From: Crenalkalicoccus roseus
Lineage (GTDB): Bacteria; Pseudomonadota; Alphaproteobacteria; Acetobacterales; Acetobacteraceae
Length of the DNA stretch: 64,000 nucleotides
Direction of reading: 5' to 3'
Assembly (NCBI RefSeq): GCF_004761865.1
Contig: NZ_SJDM01000009.1
Span: 1 to 64,000 of the forward strand
Shown: in pieces, positions 25,284 through 33,349 of the stretch
Layout: each line of letters begins with the position of its first letter
Numbering within the stretch: position 1 is the stretch's first letter
The notes under the pieces: generated by a model
Told to the model about the DNA's origin: nothing
Databases searched by the model: none
Seen by the model: the letters and a program-made list of their open reading frames with translations, nothing else
Translations under genes and position numbers: made by a program

Positions 25284-25976
25284 ATGCCGGATGCCGCCGC
25301 GCGCGAGCGCGCCGCCGAGGTCGTGGATGCGCGCTGCCGCATCCTGCTCGTCAGCAGCCCGAAGGGCGGGTCGGGGAAATCGGTGCTGAGCCGCCATCTG
25401 CTGGTCAGCGCCGCCCAGACGGGGATCCGCGCGGTCGGCCTCGATTTCGACCGGCAGCAGACGCTGACCAAATGGGCGGCCCGCCGCGCCCGCACGCGCG
25501 AGGCCTTCCCGGATTTCGCCGAGGCCATGGTCGAGCCGGTGACGCTGCAGGACTGGCGCGCCGCGCTGCGCCGCACGGAAGGCTACCGGCTCGCCGTGCT
25601 CGATACCCCGCCGAGCGTCGAGGATCACCTGCCGGCGATCGAGGCGCTGGCCGAGGCGGCCGACCTTATCCTGGTGCCGGCAGTCTGCACGCAGGACGAC
25701 GTGGATTCCGTCGCGCCCTGGATCCGGGCGCTGGCCGGGAAGGGGTTCCGCTGCTCGGTGGTGCTGAACCGCGCCAACCGCCGGACCACGAGCTACGCCC
25801 GCATGCGCGGCCTGCTGGTGAAGGTCGGGCCGGTCTGCCCGATCGAGCTGCCGCAGCTCGAGGATATCCACGTGCCGGCCTCGAAGGGGCTGACGCTGCT
25901 CGACTATTCGAAGTCGCGCGGCATCGAGCCCTTCGAGGAGATCTGGGCCTATGTGCGCCGGGAGGTGGGGCTGTGA
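25284..25976 (+). CDS. parA: ParA-family partition ATPase
   Basis: The 230-residue protein has the deviant Walker A motif SSPKGGSGKSVLSRHLL near residues 24-40. The Walker A' acidic segment is VGLDFDRQQTLTKW, and the Walker B-like segment is LAVLDTPPSVEDHLPAI. It lacks an N-terminal HTH, as in small type Ib plasmid ParAs. It would drive plasmid segregation together with the overlapping downstream gene. Neighbours (a coupled partner gene, iterons and repA) make plasmid partition the best-supported role. Confidence 0.92.
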   Translation: MPDAAARERAAEVVDARCRILLVSSPKGGSGKSVLSRHLLVSAAQTGIRAVGLDFDRQQTLTKWAARRARTREAFPDFAEAMVEPVTLQDWRAALRRTEGYRLAVLDTPPSVEDHLPAIEALAEAADLILVPAVCTQDDVDSVAPWIRALAGKGFRCSVVLNRANRRTTSYARMRGLLVKVGPVCPIELPQLEDIHVPASKGLTLLDYSKSRGIEPFEEIWAYVRREVGL

Positions 25977-26707
25977 CGGCGGCCAGCGGCAAGCGGTCGC
26001 GGGCCGCGCTGCGGGCGTTCCTCGCCGCCGAGGACGGAATCCTCGCCGATCCGGCGCCGGCCGATCCCCGCGCCGCCGAGCTGGAAGCGCTCGGGGCCGA
26101 GGATCCGGAGGCGCTGCGGACGATCCGCGAGGTGTTCGCCGGCACCTCGCTGCCGGAGGACCGGGAGAAGGTGCGGCGCCTCCTGCGCACGCGCAGCGAG
26201 ATCCAGAGGGAGTGGGCGGATGCCCGGGATTCCTTCCTCGCCATCGGGCGGGCCCTGATCGCCCTCGAGGCCATGCTGACGAAGGCGGAGTTCGCGCGCC
26301 TGCGGCGGGGCAGCGCGCGGCTGTTCCCGTTCTCGGACGCGACGGCGACGCAGCTCCGCCAGATCGCCCGCGCGGTGGATGGCGGCCGCATCCCCGCCGA
26401 GGCCTGCCCGGGCAGCTACGGCACCGCCTACCAGATCACGCTGCTGACCGAGCCGCAGCTGCGCGCTGCCCGCGAGCGGGGGCTGATCCGGCCGGACGTG
26501 ACCCGGCGCGAGATCCTGCAGCTGCGCCGCGAGGTGCCGGCTGGCGGCGCGCCCCTGCTGCCGGCAGGGCGCCTCGACCGCGCCCGGCTGCGCGCGGAGC
26601 GGGCGCGGCTGGCCGAGCGGCGCGCCCGGCTGGCGGCGGCGCTGGCGGCGGTCGAGCACCGGATCGCCCAGCTCGACGCGCTGCTGGCGCCAGCACTCGA
26701 GGGGTAG
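25973..26707 (+). CDS. parA-coupled partner protein (ParB-like role, unrecognised family)
   Basis: The 244-residue product starts at GTG 25973, overlapping the parA stop as GTGA, so translation is coupled. No canonical ParB box or CTPase motif is visible. The centre, FLAIGRALIALEAMLTKAEF through FPFSDATATQLRQIARAVDG, loosely resembles DUF3102-like plasmid proteins that include an HTH. The C terminus (ARLAERRARLAAALAAVEHR) is a charged helix suited to dimerisation. By position it is the DNA-binding adaptor for ParA. The family assignment is uncertain. Confidence 0.75.
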   Translation: MTAASGKRSRAALRAFLAAEDGILADPAPADPRAAELEALGAEDPEALRTIREVFAGTSLPEDREKVRRLLRTRSEIQREWADARDSFLAIGRALIALEAMLTKAEFARLRRGSARLFPFSDATATQLRQIARAVDGGRIPAEACPGSYGTAYQITLLTEPQLRAARERGLIRPDVTRREILQLRREVPAGGAPLLPAGRLDRARLRAERARLAERRARLAAALAAVEHRIAQLDALLAPALEG

Positions 26708-26812
26708 GGCGCCGGGCCTGCGGGCGGCGCCCGGACCTTCCCGGTCTCGCTGCCCTTGGAACCGGGGCTGGATCGGGCCTCGGCGGCGATTGTGGCGGCG
26801 CCGCAGCAGGCA

Positions 26813-26830
26813 CGATAAGAACAATTATCG
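26813..26830. promoter_or_regulatory. Inverted repeat CGATAA-N6-TTATCG
   Basis: CGATAA (26813-26818) and TTATCG (26825-26830) flank GAACAA. This is the only notable structure in the ~320 bp between the parA partner gene and the first iteron (26708-27030). No credible gene lies in that interval. It could bind a replication or partition regulator. Confidence 0.4.
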
Positions 26831-27030
26831 CATGTGCCACCGGCCCGAAGGGAGGGACAAGCAGCCGTCCGGAGCGCCAGAACGGGACCCATCTCGGCAG
26901 GGCCGCCAAACGGGAGAGGGTGCCTGCGCCTCGCGGGGCGGGAGATGGGACAGGACGCACGGACCGCTCCAGGCCCGCCCGGCGCAGGAACGCCAGGACC
27001 CGGAGGGGATGGAGAACAAGGGCGGAATGA

Positions 27031-27287
27031 GGGGACTCTTGACGCTGCCCGGAAGCGCCCCGGAATGAGGGGACTCTACTGACGCCGCCCGGAAGCGTCC
27101 CGGAACGAGGGGACTCTACTGACGCCCCCGAAGGTTATCCACAGGGCCCGGACTTATCCCGGGGACTCTACTGACGCGATCAGGGGACTCTACTGACGCG
27201 ACTCGGGGTTATCCAGGGGACTCTACTGACGAATCTAATAATTAGAATCTAATAGTTCTTCTAATAGCTTGCGTCAGTAGAGTCCCC
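27031..27287. repeat. Iteron replication origin (oriV) with DnaA box
   Basis: The 17-bp iteron GGGGACTCTACTGACGC occurs at 27069-27085, 27109-27125, 27161-27177 and 27183-27199. A variant ending GACGA lies at 27216-27232, a copy lacking two bases at 27031-27045, and an inverted copy at 27271-27287. A perfect DnaA box TTATCCACA sits at 27135-27143, with near-boxes TTATCC at 27154 and 27209. An AT-rich stretch at 27231-27270 with CTAATA repeats is a good duplex-unwinding element. repA starts immediately after the inverted iteron, which may mediate autorepression. All parts of an iteron-controlled theta origin are present. Confidence 0.92.
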
Positions 27288-27315
27288 CTTGCATCTGTGG
27301 AACACCCGACGGCTT

Positions 27316-28257
27316 ATGGAGGCCATGGGCGAGGTACACAGGCTGATCCAGCAGCACGGGGTCGAGGGCGCGCGGGCGCTGGCCGCCACCAAGGCCGAGC
27401 GGCAGGCGATCGATGCCGCCCTCTCGATCATGAGCGAGGAGGAGAGCCGCCTCGGCATCACCCATGCGGGCTTCGCCATGACCTCGCTGCCGCACAAGCG
27501 CATCGAGGAAGGGTTCTGGCGCCGGGAAGGCCACCGCACCACGCTGCTCGTCGAGTCCGGCCGCGACCGGGCAGGGCGGTTCATCGGCGTGCCCTACGGC
27601 TCGATCGCCCGGCTGATCCTGCTCTACCTGCAGACCGAGGCGATCCGCACCAACTCGCCCGAGGTCGAGCTCGGCCGCTCCATGAAGTCCTGGATGGGGC
27701 GGATGAGCCTGACGACGGGCGGCAAGACCTACCAGCTCGTCACCGAGCAGGCGCGCCGCATCTCCGCCTGCCGCCTGACCTTCTTCGCCGACCGCGAGAA
27801 CGGGCTCGAGGCCCGCCACAACGGCGCCTTCGTGCAGGATGCGATCTCGCTCACCGGCCTCGCCGGCGACGAGAACCAGCCCTCGCTGTGGCAGGACCGC
27901 GTGCGGCTGGACGCCGGCTTCTGGCGCTCGCTCAAGGAGCATCCGGTGCCGGTGCGCGAGGAGGCGATCAAGGCCATCGGCACCCGCAGCCTGGCCATAG
28001 ACGTCTATGTCTGGCTCGCCTACCGGCTGCATTCCCTGGCCAAGCCCACCCCGGTGAGCTGGGCGGCGATCCATGCCCAGTTCGGCGCCGGCTTCCGCCT
28101 GCTGCGCCAGATCAAGCCGAGCTTCACCGAGGCGCTGCATTTGGCGCTCGCGGTCTATCCGGAGGCGCGGGTGGACCTGGAGAAGGACGGCATCCTCCTG
28201 CACCCCTCGCCCCCTGCCGTGCCGAGAGCCGAGGCACGGCGCCTCGGCCTTCTCTGA
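27316..28257 (+). CDS. repA: Plasmid replication initiator RepA
   Basis: The 313-residue protein resembles the RepA family found on alphaproteobacterial plasmids (PF04796 type). Readable parts are RIEEGFWRREGHRTTLLVESG, FIGVPYGSIARLILLYLQTE, ELGRSMKSWMGRMSLTTGGK and WLAYRLHSLAKPTPVSW, typical of its two winged-helix halves. It binds iterons and opens the origin. ATG 27316 is chosen; an in-frame TTG at 27289 would add nine residues directly after the inverted iteron. It is flanked on both sides by iterons. Confidence 0.9.
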   Translation: MEAMGEVHRLIQQHGVEGARALAATKAERQAIDAALSIMSEEESRLGITHAGFAMTSLPHKRIEEGFWRREGHRTTLLVESGRDRAGRFIGVPYGSIARLILLYLQTEAIRTNSPEVELGRSMKSWMGRMSLTTGGKTYQLVTEQARRISACRLTFFADRENGLEARHNGAFVQDAISLTGLAGDENQPSLWQDRVRLDAGFWRSLKEHPVPVREEAIKAIGTRSLAIDVYVWLAYRLHSLAKPTPVSWAAIHAQFGAGFRLLRQIKPSFTEALHLALAVYPEARVDLEKDGILLHPSPPAVPRAEARRLGLL

Positions 28258-28302
28258 AGGCGCTCCCAGCCAGCCGGCTTGGAACCCTCCCGAACCCCGA
28301 CA

Positions 28303-28351
28303 GGGGACTCTACTGACGCTGCGGTTCCAGGAGAGTGGACTCTACTGACGC
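28303..28351. repeat. Two further iterons downstream of repA
   Basis: GGGGACTCTACTGACGC recurs at 28303-28319 and, with two changed bases at its start (GTGGACTC), at 28335-28351. They lie in the same orientation as the main array. They could serve copy-number control by handcuffing, or mark the other edge of the minimal replicon. Nothing else is visible up to the sugar transferase at 28495. Confidence 0.88.
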
Positions 28352-28494
28352 CCCTCCGCTGGGAGCGAGCATGCCCGGCTCCGCGATCCAGGCGCCAACC
28401 CGCCTCGACCATTCGTTACGAGGAGCAATTAACTTTCTGATGCATATACGGCTGCGATCATCGCCTTTCTGGTTTCCGCAGCCTCGGAGTGCCG

Positions 28495-29973
28495 GTGAAC
28501 ACCTCCTCGAACGCCGTCACGCACCCCCTCGCCGAAACGCTTCCAGGCCGGCGGCAGGACCGGCCCGGCAAGGGCGGCGCGGCAGGGCCGCCCCGCCCGA
28601 TCCTCGGGGCGGGCCCCGCGCTGCTGCTGCTCGACATCCTGCTCGCGGCCGGCGCATGGACGGCGGCGGTCCTGCTGCTTCGGCAGCTGGCACCGCAGGA
28701 GCCTCCCGGCCTGCCGGCCCTGCTGCTCTACCCGGCCGCCTATCTGCTGTTCCTCTACGCCTTCGGGCTGTACCGGCGCGAGGCGCTGCTGGAGCTGCGC
28801 CGCTCCCTCGGCCGCGCCGCCCTTGCCGCCGGGCTCGGCGGCCTCGCCGCCTCGGTCGCCGTCGCGCTGCTGCCGCCGCCCCTCGGCGGGGTCGGGGTCG
28901 GCAGGCTCTTCCTCGCCTCCGTGCCCGGCTTCGTCCTGGCGGGGGGGGTGGCGCGGGTCATCCTCTTCGGCCTGCGCCGGCAGGGCGCCTTCCGCCGCCG
29001 CCTGCTCGTCATCGGCGCTGGCCGGCGCGCCTGGGACCTGATGTGGCTGCTGCGCAAGGAAGGGCGCACCCTCGCCTATGACATCGTCTTCGCCCACGAC
29101 CCGAGAATGGGGGAGATGGATCCGCGCCTGGCCGAGGACCCGGCGCACCGCGTCCTGCATGCGGGCGAGGATTTCCTCGCCCTCGCTCGGGAATTCGGGG
29201 CCGATCAGGTCGTCGTCGCCCCCGACGAGCGGCGTGGCCTGCCGATGCGGGCGCTGCTCGCCTGCAAGACGGCGGGCTTCCCGGTCCACGAATATCTCCG
29301 CTTCCTCGAGAAGGAGATCGGCCGGGTGGACATCAAGCGTCTGGAACTCGGCTGGCTGCTCTACGGGGAGGGCTTCACCTTCAGCCCCATCGACCGGGCG
29401 CTGAAGCGGCTGCTCGACATCGTGGCCAGCGCCGCGGCGCTGCTGCTCGCCTTTCCTTTCCTGCTCGCCGCCGCGATCGCGGTGAAGCTCGAGGATGGCG
29501 GGCCGGTGCTCTACCGCCAGGCCCGCGTGACCCAGGGGGGGCGCGTCTTCCACATCATGAAGCTGCGCACCATGCGGGTGGATGCCGAGCGCTTCGGTGC
29601 CGTCTGGGCCGCCGAGCGCGATCCGCGCGTCACCCGCGTCGGGCGCTTTCTGCGCCGCACCCGGCTCGACGAGCTGCCGCAGCTCTTCAACGTGCTGCGC
29701 GGCGACATGTCCTTCGTCGGCCCGCGCCCGGAGCGGCCCGAATTCACCCGCGAGCTCGCCGCCAGGCTGCCGCTCTACGAGGAGCGGCACCTGGTCAAGG
29801 CCGGGCTTACCGGCTGGGCGCAGATCAACTACCCCTACGGCGCCTCGCTCGACGACGCGCGCTCCAAGCTCAGCTACGATCTCTACTACGTGAAGAATTT
29901 CGGCATCCTGTTCGACCTGCTCATCATCCTGCAGACCCTGCGCGTGGTGCTCTGGCCCGGAGGGGTGCGCTAG
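28495..29973 (+). CDS. Exopolysaccharide initiating sugar-phosphate transferase (PEP-CTERM-associated type)
   Basis: The ~492-residue enzyme transfers a sugar-1-phosphate to undecaprenyl phosphate and starts repeat-unit synthesis. It has four N-terminal transmembrane helices (LLLLDILLAAGAWTAAVLLL and following) and a CoA-binding-like middle domain with LLVIGAGRRAWDLMWLL. The HPT catalytic domain carries ALKRLLDIVASAAALLLAFP, KLRTMRVDAE, RRTRLDELPQLFNVLRGDMS, FVGPRPERPEF and KAGLTGWAQINYPYG. Overall architecture fits the exosortase-associated EpsB-type transferases. GTG 28495 follows GGAG with 5-nt spacing; GTG 28489 is the alternative. It opens the glycan region next to the replicon. Confidence 0.92.
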   Translation: MNTSSNAVTHPLAETLPGRRQDRPGKGGAAGPPRPILGAGPALLLLDILLAAGAWTAAVLLLRQLAPQEPPGLPALLLYPAAYLLFLYAFGLYRREALLELRRSLGRAALAAGLGGLAASVAVALLPPPLGGVGVGRLFLASVPGFVLAGGVARVILFGLRRQGAFRRRLLVIGAGRRAWDLMWLLRKEGRTLAYDIVFAHDPRMGEMDPRLAEDPAHRVLHAGEDFLALAREFGADQVVVAPDERRGLPMRALLACKTAGFPVHEYLRFLEKEIGRVDIKRLELGWLLYGEGFTFSPIDRALKRLLDIVASAAALLLAFPFLLAAAIAVKLEDGGPVLYRQARVTQGGRVFHIMKLRTMRVDAERFGAVWAAERDPRVTRVGRFLRRTRLDELPQLFNVLRGDMSFVGPRPERPEFTRELAARLPLYEERHLVKAGLTGWAQINYPYGASLDDARSKLSYDLYYVKNFGILFDLLIILQTLRVVLWPGGVR

Positions 29974-29985
29974 GATGGGCGGGGT

Positions 29986-30029
29986 GGAAACGGTTCGGAA
30001 ACCAAGTCTGTTCAACCAGGAACCGGTTC
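29986..30029. promoter_or_regulatory. Repeated 11-bp element GGAANCGGTTC
   Basis: GGAAACGGTTC (29986-29996) and GGAACCGGTTC (30019-30029) are direct copies 33 bp apart, about three helical turns. The second contains the perfect palindrome GAACCGGTTC. They occupy the 70-bp gap between the sugar transferase and the next glycosyltransferase (ATG 30044), where an operator or activator site would act. Confidence 0.45.
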
Positions 30030-30043
30030 TGTAGACCCTGCCC

Positions 30044-31273
30044 ATGCGCGTGCTGGCCTTCACGACGGTGTTTCCGAACGCGGTGCGGCCCCAGCACGGC
30101 CTGTTCGTGCTCGAGCGCCTGCGCCACTGCGCCCGGCGCGCGGAGATCCGCGTGGTCGCGCCACGGCCCTTCTACCCCTGGCCGGCGATGCGGGCGGTGC
30201 CGCGCCACGAGGTGAGGGACGGCCTCCCCGTCGAGCATCCGGTGTTCCGCTACCTGCCGCGCTTCGGCAAGCCGCTGGACGGGCTGTTCCTCTACGCTTC
30301 GGCGCTGCGCTGCGTCCGCCGGCTGCGCCGGGAATTCGACTTCGACCTGATCGATGCGCATTTCGGCTATCCGGATGGCTACGCCGCCGTCCTGCTCGGC
30401 CGCCTGCTGCGCCGCCCGGTGGTGGTGACGCTGCGCGGCACCGAGCCGCTGGTCGCCGCCGCCGGACCCGGCCGCCGCCGCGCCCTGGCCTGGGCGCTGC
30501 GCCACGCCGACCGGCTGATCGCCGTCTCGCAGCCGCTGGCCGAGGATGCGCGGGTGCTGATGGCCGAATACGGGCCGCCCGAGGGCTGCCCGCCGGTCAC
30601 GGTGATCGCCAACGGCGTGGACACCGCCCGCTTCGCGCCGCGCCCGCAGGCCGAGGCGCGCGCCACGCTCGGCCTGACGGCGGCGGGGCGGCTGCTGGTC
30701 TCGGTCGGGCACCTTTCGCCGCGCAAGGGCTTCCAGCGCGTGCTGCGCGTCATGCCCGAGCTGCTGCGCGCCATGCCCGATCTCCGCTTCGCCATCATCG
30801 GCGGCCGGGGAGGGGAGGGGGACAACGGGCCGGAGCTGCGCCGCCTCGCCGCCGAGCTCGGCCTCGCCGAGCGCGTGGTCTTCGCCGGTCCCCAGCCGCC
30901 CGAGCGGATCGCCGCCTGGCTCAACGCCGCCGACCTGTTCGTGCTGGCGAGCGACCATGAGGGCTGCCCCAACGTGGTGTGGGAGGCGCTCGCCTGCGGC
31001 CTGCCGGTGGTCGCCACCCGCGTCGGGGAGGTGCCGGCGATGGTGCCGGACTTCGCCGGCCTCCTCTTCGACCGGGCGGAGGACGCGCCGGCGCTGCGCG
31101 CCGCGCTCGCCGAAGGGCTCGCCCGCCGCCACGACCGCGCCGCCATCCGGCGCTGGGCGGAACGCCACACCTGGGACGGCGTCGCGGACCGCGTCTTCGA
31201 ACAGTGGGCCTCCGCGCTCGCGCCCGCCGCGGCGCCGGGCTGGGCCCCCGCCAAGGAGGGGATTGCAGCGTGA
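30044..31273 (+). CDS. GT4 glycosyltransferase
   Basis: The 409-residue GT-B enzyme has an N-terminal acceptor domain beginning MRVLAFTTVFPNAVRPQHG. The C-terminal donor domain has VIANGVDTARFAP, VSVGHLSPRKGFQRVL and the EX7E region DHEGCPNVVWEALACGLPVV. It is cytoplasmic and shows no signal peptide. It is similar in layout to glycosyltransferases of exosortase-linked EPS clusters. The following methyltransferase starts at GTG 31270 within its stop, so the pair is coupled. Confidence 0.93.
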   Translation: MRVLAFTTVFPNAVRPQHGLFVLERLRHCARRAEIRVVAPRPFYPWPAMRAVPRHEVRDGLPVEHPVFRYLPRFGKPLDGLFLYASALRCVRRLRREFDFDLIDAHFGYPDGYAAVLLGRLLRRPVVVTLRGTEPLVAAAGPGRRRALAWALRHADRLIAVSQPLAEDARVLMAEYGPPEGCPPVTVIANGVDTARFAPRPQAEARATLGLTAAGRLLVSVGHLSPRKGFQRVLRVMPELLRAMPDLRFAIIGGRGGEGDNGPELRRLAAELGLAERVVFAGPQPPERIAAWLNAADLFVLASDHEGCPNVVWEALACGLPVVATRVGEVPAMVPDFAGLLFDRAEDAPALRAALAEGLARRHDRAAIRRWAERHTWDGVADRVFEQWASALAPAAAPGWAPAKEGIAA

Positions 31274-32463
31274 GGCCACGCCTTCTCGACATCGTCCGCT
31301 GCCCGGCCTGCCGGTCGCGGCTCGACCTGCACGTCATCACGGAGGAGCGGAAGCCGCTCGCCCGCCCGGAGCTCGCCGGGCGCTGCGTGGGCGGCCCCGG
31401 GCGCTACGAGCGCGACATCCGCGAGGGCTTGCTGCGCTGCACCGGCTGCCCGCTGCTCTATCCGGTCATCGCCGGCGTGCCGCGGCTGATCCGCAACGCC
31501 TATGACGAGTACCGCGAATTCTACTGGCGCCACCGCGGGACCATCGGCGGGCTCGAGGGCATGGAGGAGATGCTGCGCCGTCTCGGCGCAGTGGACCCTT
31601 CCGCCTTCGACAGGCGCAGCAACGAGAGCTTCGGCCGCCAGTGGCAGGAATACCAGTACGAGGACCGCACCTGGTTCAAGGACGACCTGGCGCTGCGCAA
31701 GGGCGAGTTCCTGGCCTCCATGGATCTCGACGAGGCGGCGCTGCAGGGCCGGCTGCTGCTCGATGCCGGCTGCGGCAACGGCAAGCTCACCGCCTCGGTC
31801 GCCACCTACGGCGCCGAGATGGTCGGCATGGACCTCTCGCGCAGCGTCGAACGCGCGGCGGCGAACGCCGAGCACAGCGCCGGCGAGCACGCGCCCTTCG
31901 TCCATTTCGTGCAAGGCAACATCCTAGAGCCGCCCTTCGCGCCCGAGACCTTCGACCACATCCACACCAGCGGCGTACTGCACCACACGCCGGACACCTG
32001 GCGCGCCTTCCGCAGCTTCCTCGCCCTCGGCAGGCCGGGGGCGCATGTCTACGTGCAGCTCTACCGCGTGCGCGAGCCCTGGGTCGGCATTCCGAACCGG
32101 ATGATCCGCGCCGTCACCTCGCGCCTGCCGGTGGAGGTGACCTGGCGGCTGTGCTGGCACCTGGTGCCGCTGCACACGCTCGCGGTCCGTGCGGTGGCGC
32201 GGCTGCGCGGCGAGGAGACGCCGATCGTCCGGGCCAACCGGCGCGAGCGCGCCGTATCGCTGTTCGACAATTACAGCCCGCGCTACCAGTACCGCTACCG
32301 GCCGGAGGAGGTGCGGGAGAAATTCCTCGCCGCCGGGCTCGAGGCGGTGAAGGATGTCACCTTCGAGAACGAGGCGCGGCACATGGTCGCCTTCGTCGGC
32401 CGCAAGCCGGCGCGGCCGGAGAGCGCGGGCGGGCAATTCGGCCGCGTCTCGGAGCGCGTGTGA
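31270..32463 (+). CDS. Trm112-like zinc ribbon fused to SAM methyltransferase
   Basis: The 397-residue protein starts at GTG 31270, overlapping the upstream stop. The N-terminal ~80 residues form a Trm112-like treble-clef: IVRCPACRSRLDLH supplies two cysteines and LLRCTGCPLLYPVIAGVPRL two more. A class I methyltransferase follows with LLLDAGCGNGKLTASVATYG, VGMDLS and HTSGVLHHTPD. The substrate is probably a sugar or lipid-linked intermediate of the polysaccharide, judged only by position. Confidence 0.88.
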   Translation: MRPRLLDIVRCPACRSRLDLHVITEERKPLARPELAGRCVGGPGRYERDIREGLLRCTGCPLLYPVIAGVPRLIRNAYDEYREFYWRHRGTIGGLEGMEEMLRRLGAVDPSAFDRRSNESFGRQWQEYQYEDRTWFKDDLALRKGEFLASMDLDEAALQGRLLLDAGCGNGKLTASVATYGAEMVGMDLSRSVERAAANAEHSAGEHAPFVHFVQGNILEPPFAPETFDHIHTSGVLHHTPDTWRAFRSFLALGRPGAHVYVQLYRVREPWVGIPNRMIRAVTSRLPVEVTWRLCWHLVPLHTLAVRAVARLRGEETPIVRANRRERAVSLFDNYSPRYQYRYRPEEVREKFLAAGLEAVKDVTFENEARHMVAFVGRKPARPESAGGQFGRVSERV

Positions 32464-32500
32464 GGGAAGCGGCCGGCGCGGCCCTTCCGCCCTGCCGCGT

Positions 32501-32518
32501 GATCCGCTTCGGCGGATC
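32501..32518. terminator. TTCG-tetraloop hairpin between convergent genes
   Basis: GATCCGC (32501-32507) pairs with GCGGATC (32512-32518) across an exceptionally stable TTCG loop. It lies 37 bp after the methyltransferase stop and before the end of the convergent DUF218 gene. A pyrimidine-rich stretch follows, so it likely terminates transcription from at least the left. Confidence 0.65.
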
Positions 32519-32584
32519 GCGCTTCCGCCCTTTATGGGGCGGCTGCTTCGCCGCTCCGGCGCGCCCGGCTCCGCGGGTCAGGCG

Positions 32585-33256
32585 CTATCCGCCATCGCGC
32601 AGCGCGTAGACCAGCCGCCCGGCCCATTCGCGCAGCGCGAACCAGCTTGCGGCGAGATGGTCGGGGCGGGGCACCCAGTCGGCGGGGCGCCCCTCCGGCG
32701 CCCGGCTGAGGCGCAGCGGCGCGGGATGGGCGGGAAAGCCCTCCCGCGCGAAGGCCTCGAGCGCGCGCGGCAGGTGCCAGCCATGGGTGACCACCAGCGC
32801 CGCGCCGATTCCGGCCTCGCGCAGCATGGCGGCGCTGAAGGCGGCGTTCTCCCGCGTGTCGCCGGCCCTGCCCTCGATCCAGCGCGCCTCGACGCCGAAA
32901 TCCTCGGCGAGGCTCCGCGCCATCAGCGCCGCGAGCGAGGGCTCCCCCGGTCGCAGCAGGCCGCCCGTCACCAGCACCGGCAGCCCCGTCGTGCGGTGCA
33001 GCGCCGCCCCGGCGCGCAGCCGCTCCAGGCTGAGCGGGCCGACCTCCGGCCCCCGCGCGCGGTCGCGCACCACCTCGGCGCCGAGGATGACGATCGCGCC
33101 GGGCCGCACCCCCTCCGCCGCCGCGCCGGCCGCCACCTCGCGCTCGAGCGAGGCCATCAGCCACCCCGCCGCGAAGGGGGTGGCGAGCAGCAGCACGAGC
33201 AGGGCGGCGAGGGCGGCCAGCGCCCCTCCCGCCCGCCGGCCGCGCCAAGCCAGCAC
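32585..33256 (-). CDS. YdcF/DUF218-family membrane protein
   Basis: The readable part is 223 residues. It has a membrane helix ALAALAALLVLLLATPFAAG, then the DUF218 core AIVILGAEVVRDR, GLPVLVTGGLLRPGEPS and ARWIEGRAGDTRENAAFSA. VTHGWHLPRALEAFAREGF closes the fold. Members bind nucleotide or sugar ligands at the envelope and are common near polysaccharide genes (ElyC/SanA relatives). The only standard start in frame is GTG 33256. The same frame continues upstream as an extra hydrophobic helix (LLTALALPPLLLVLLALAGG) that family members normally have. A noncanonical CTG after GGAGG (about 33326) may therefore be the true start. Confidence 0.8.
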   Translation of the reverse strand: MLAWRGRRAGGALAALAALLVLLLATPFAAGWLMASLEREVAAGAAAEGVRPGAIVILGAEVVRDRARGPEVGPLSLERLRAGAALHRTTGLPVLVTGGLLRPGEPSLAALMARSLAEDFGVEARWIEGRAGDTRENAAFSAAMLREAGIGAALVVTHGWHLPRALEAFAREGFPAHPAPLRLSRAPEGRPADWVPRPDHLAASWFALREWAGRLVYALRDGG

Positions 33257-33349
33257 CCCACCGGCCAGGGCGAGGAGGACGAGCAGCAGCGGCGGCAGGG
33301 CGAGCGCGGTCAGCAGGGCCTGGAGGGACAGGGCAACCTCCGGGCGGGA

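Noticed and set aside
26790-27068. 92-codon plus-strand frame before the iterons
   Set aside because: It overlaps the inverted repeat and the first iteron, has highly charged low-complexity sequence and no family resemblance.
27031-28351. Regular short repeats as a CRISPR array
   Set aside because: The 17-bp unit has irregular spacing, one copy is inverted, a DnaA box and AT-rich element lie between copies, and repA is adjacent: these are iterons. No cas gene or other CRISPR-like array was seen.
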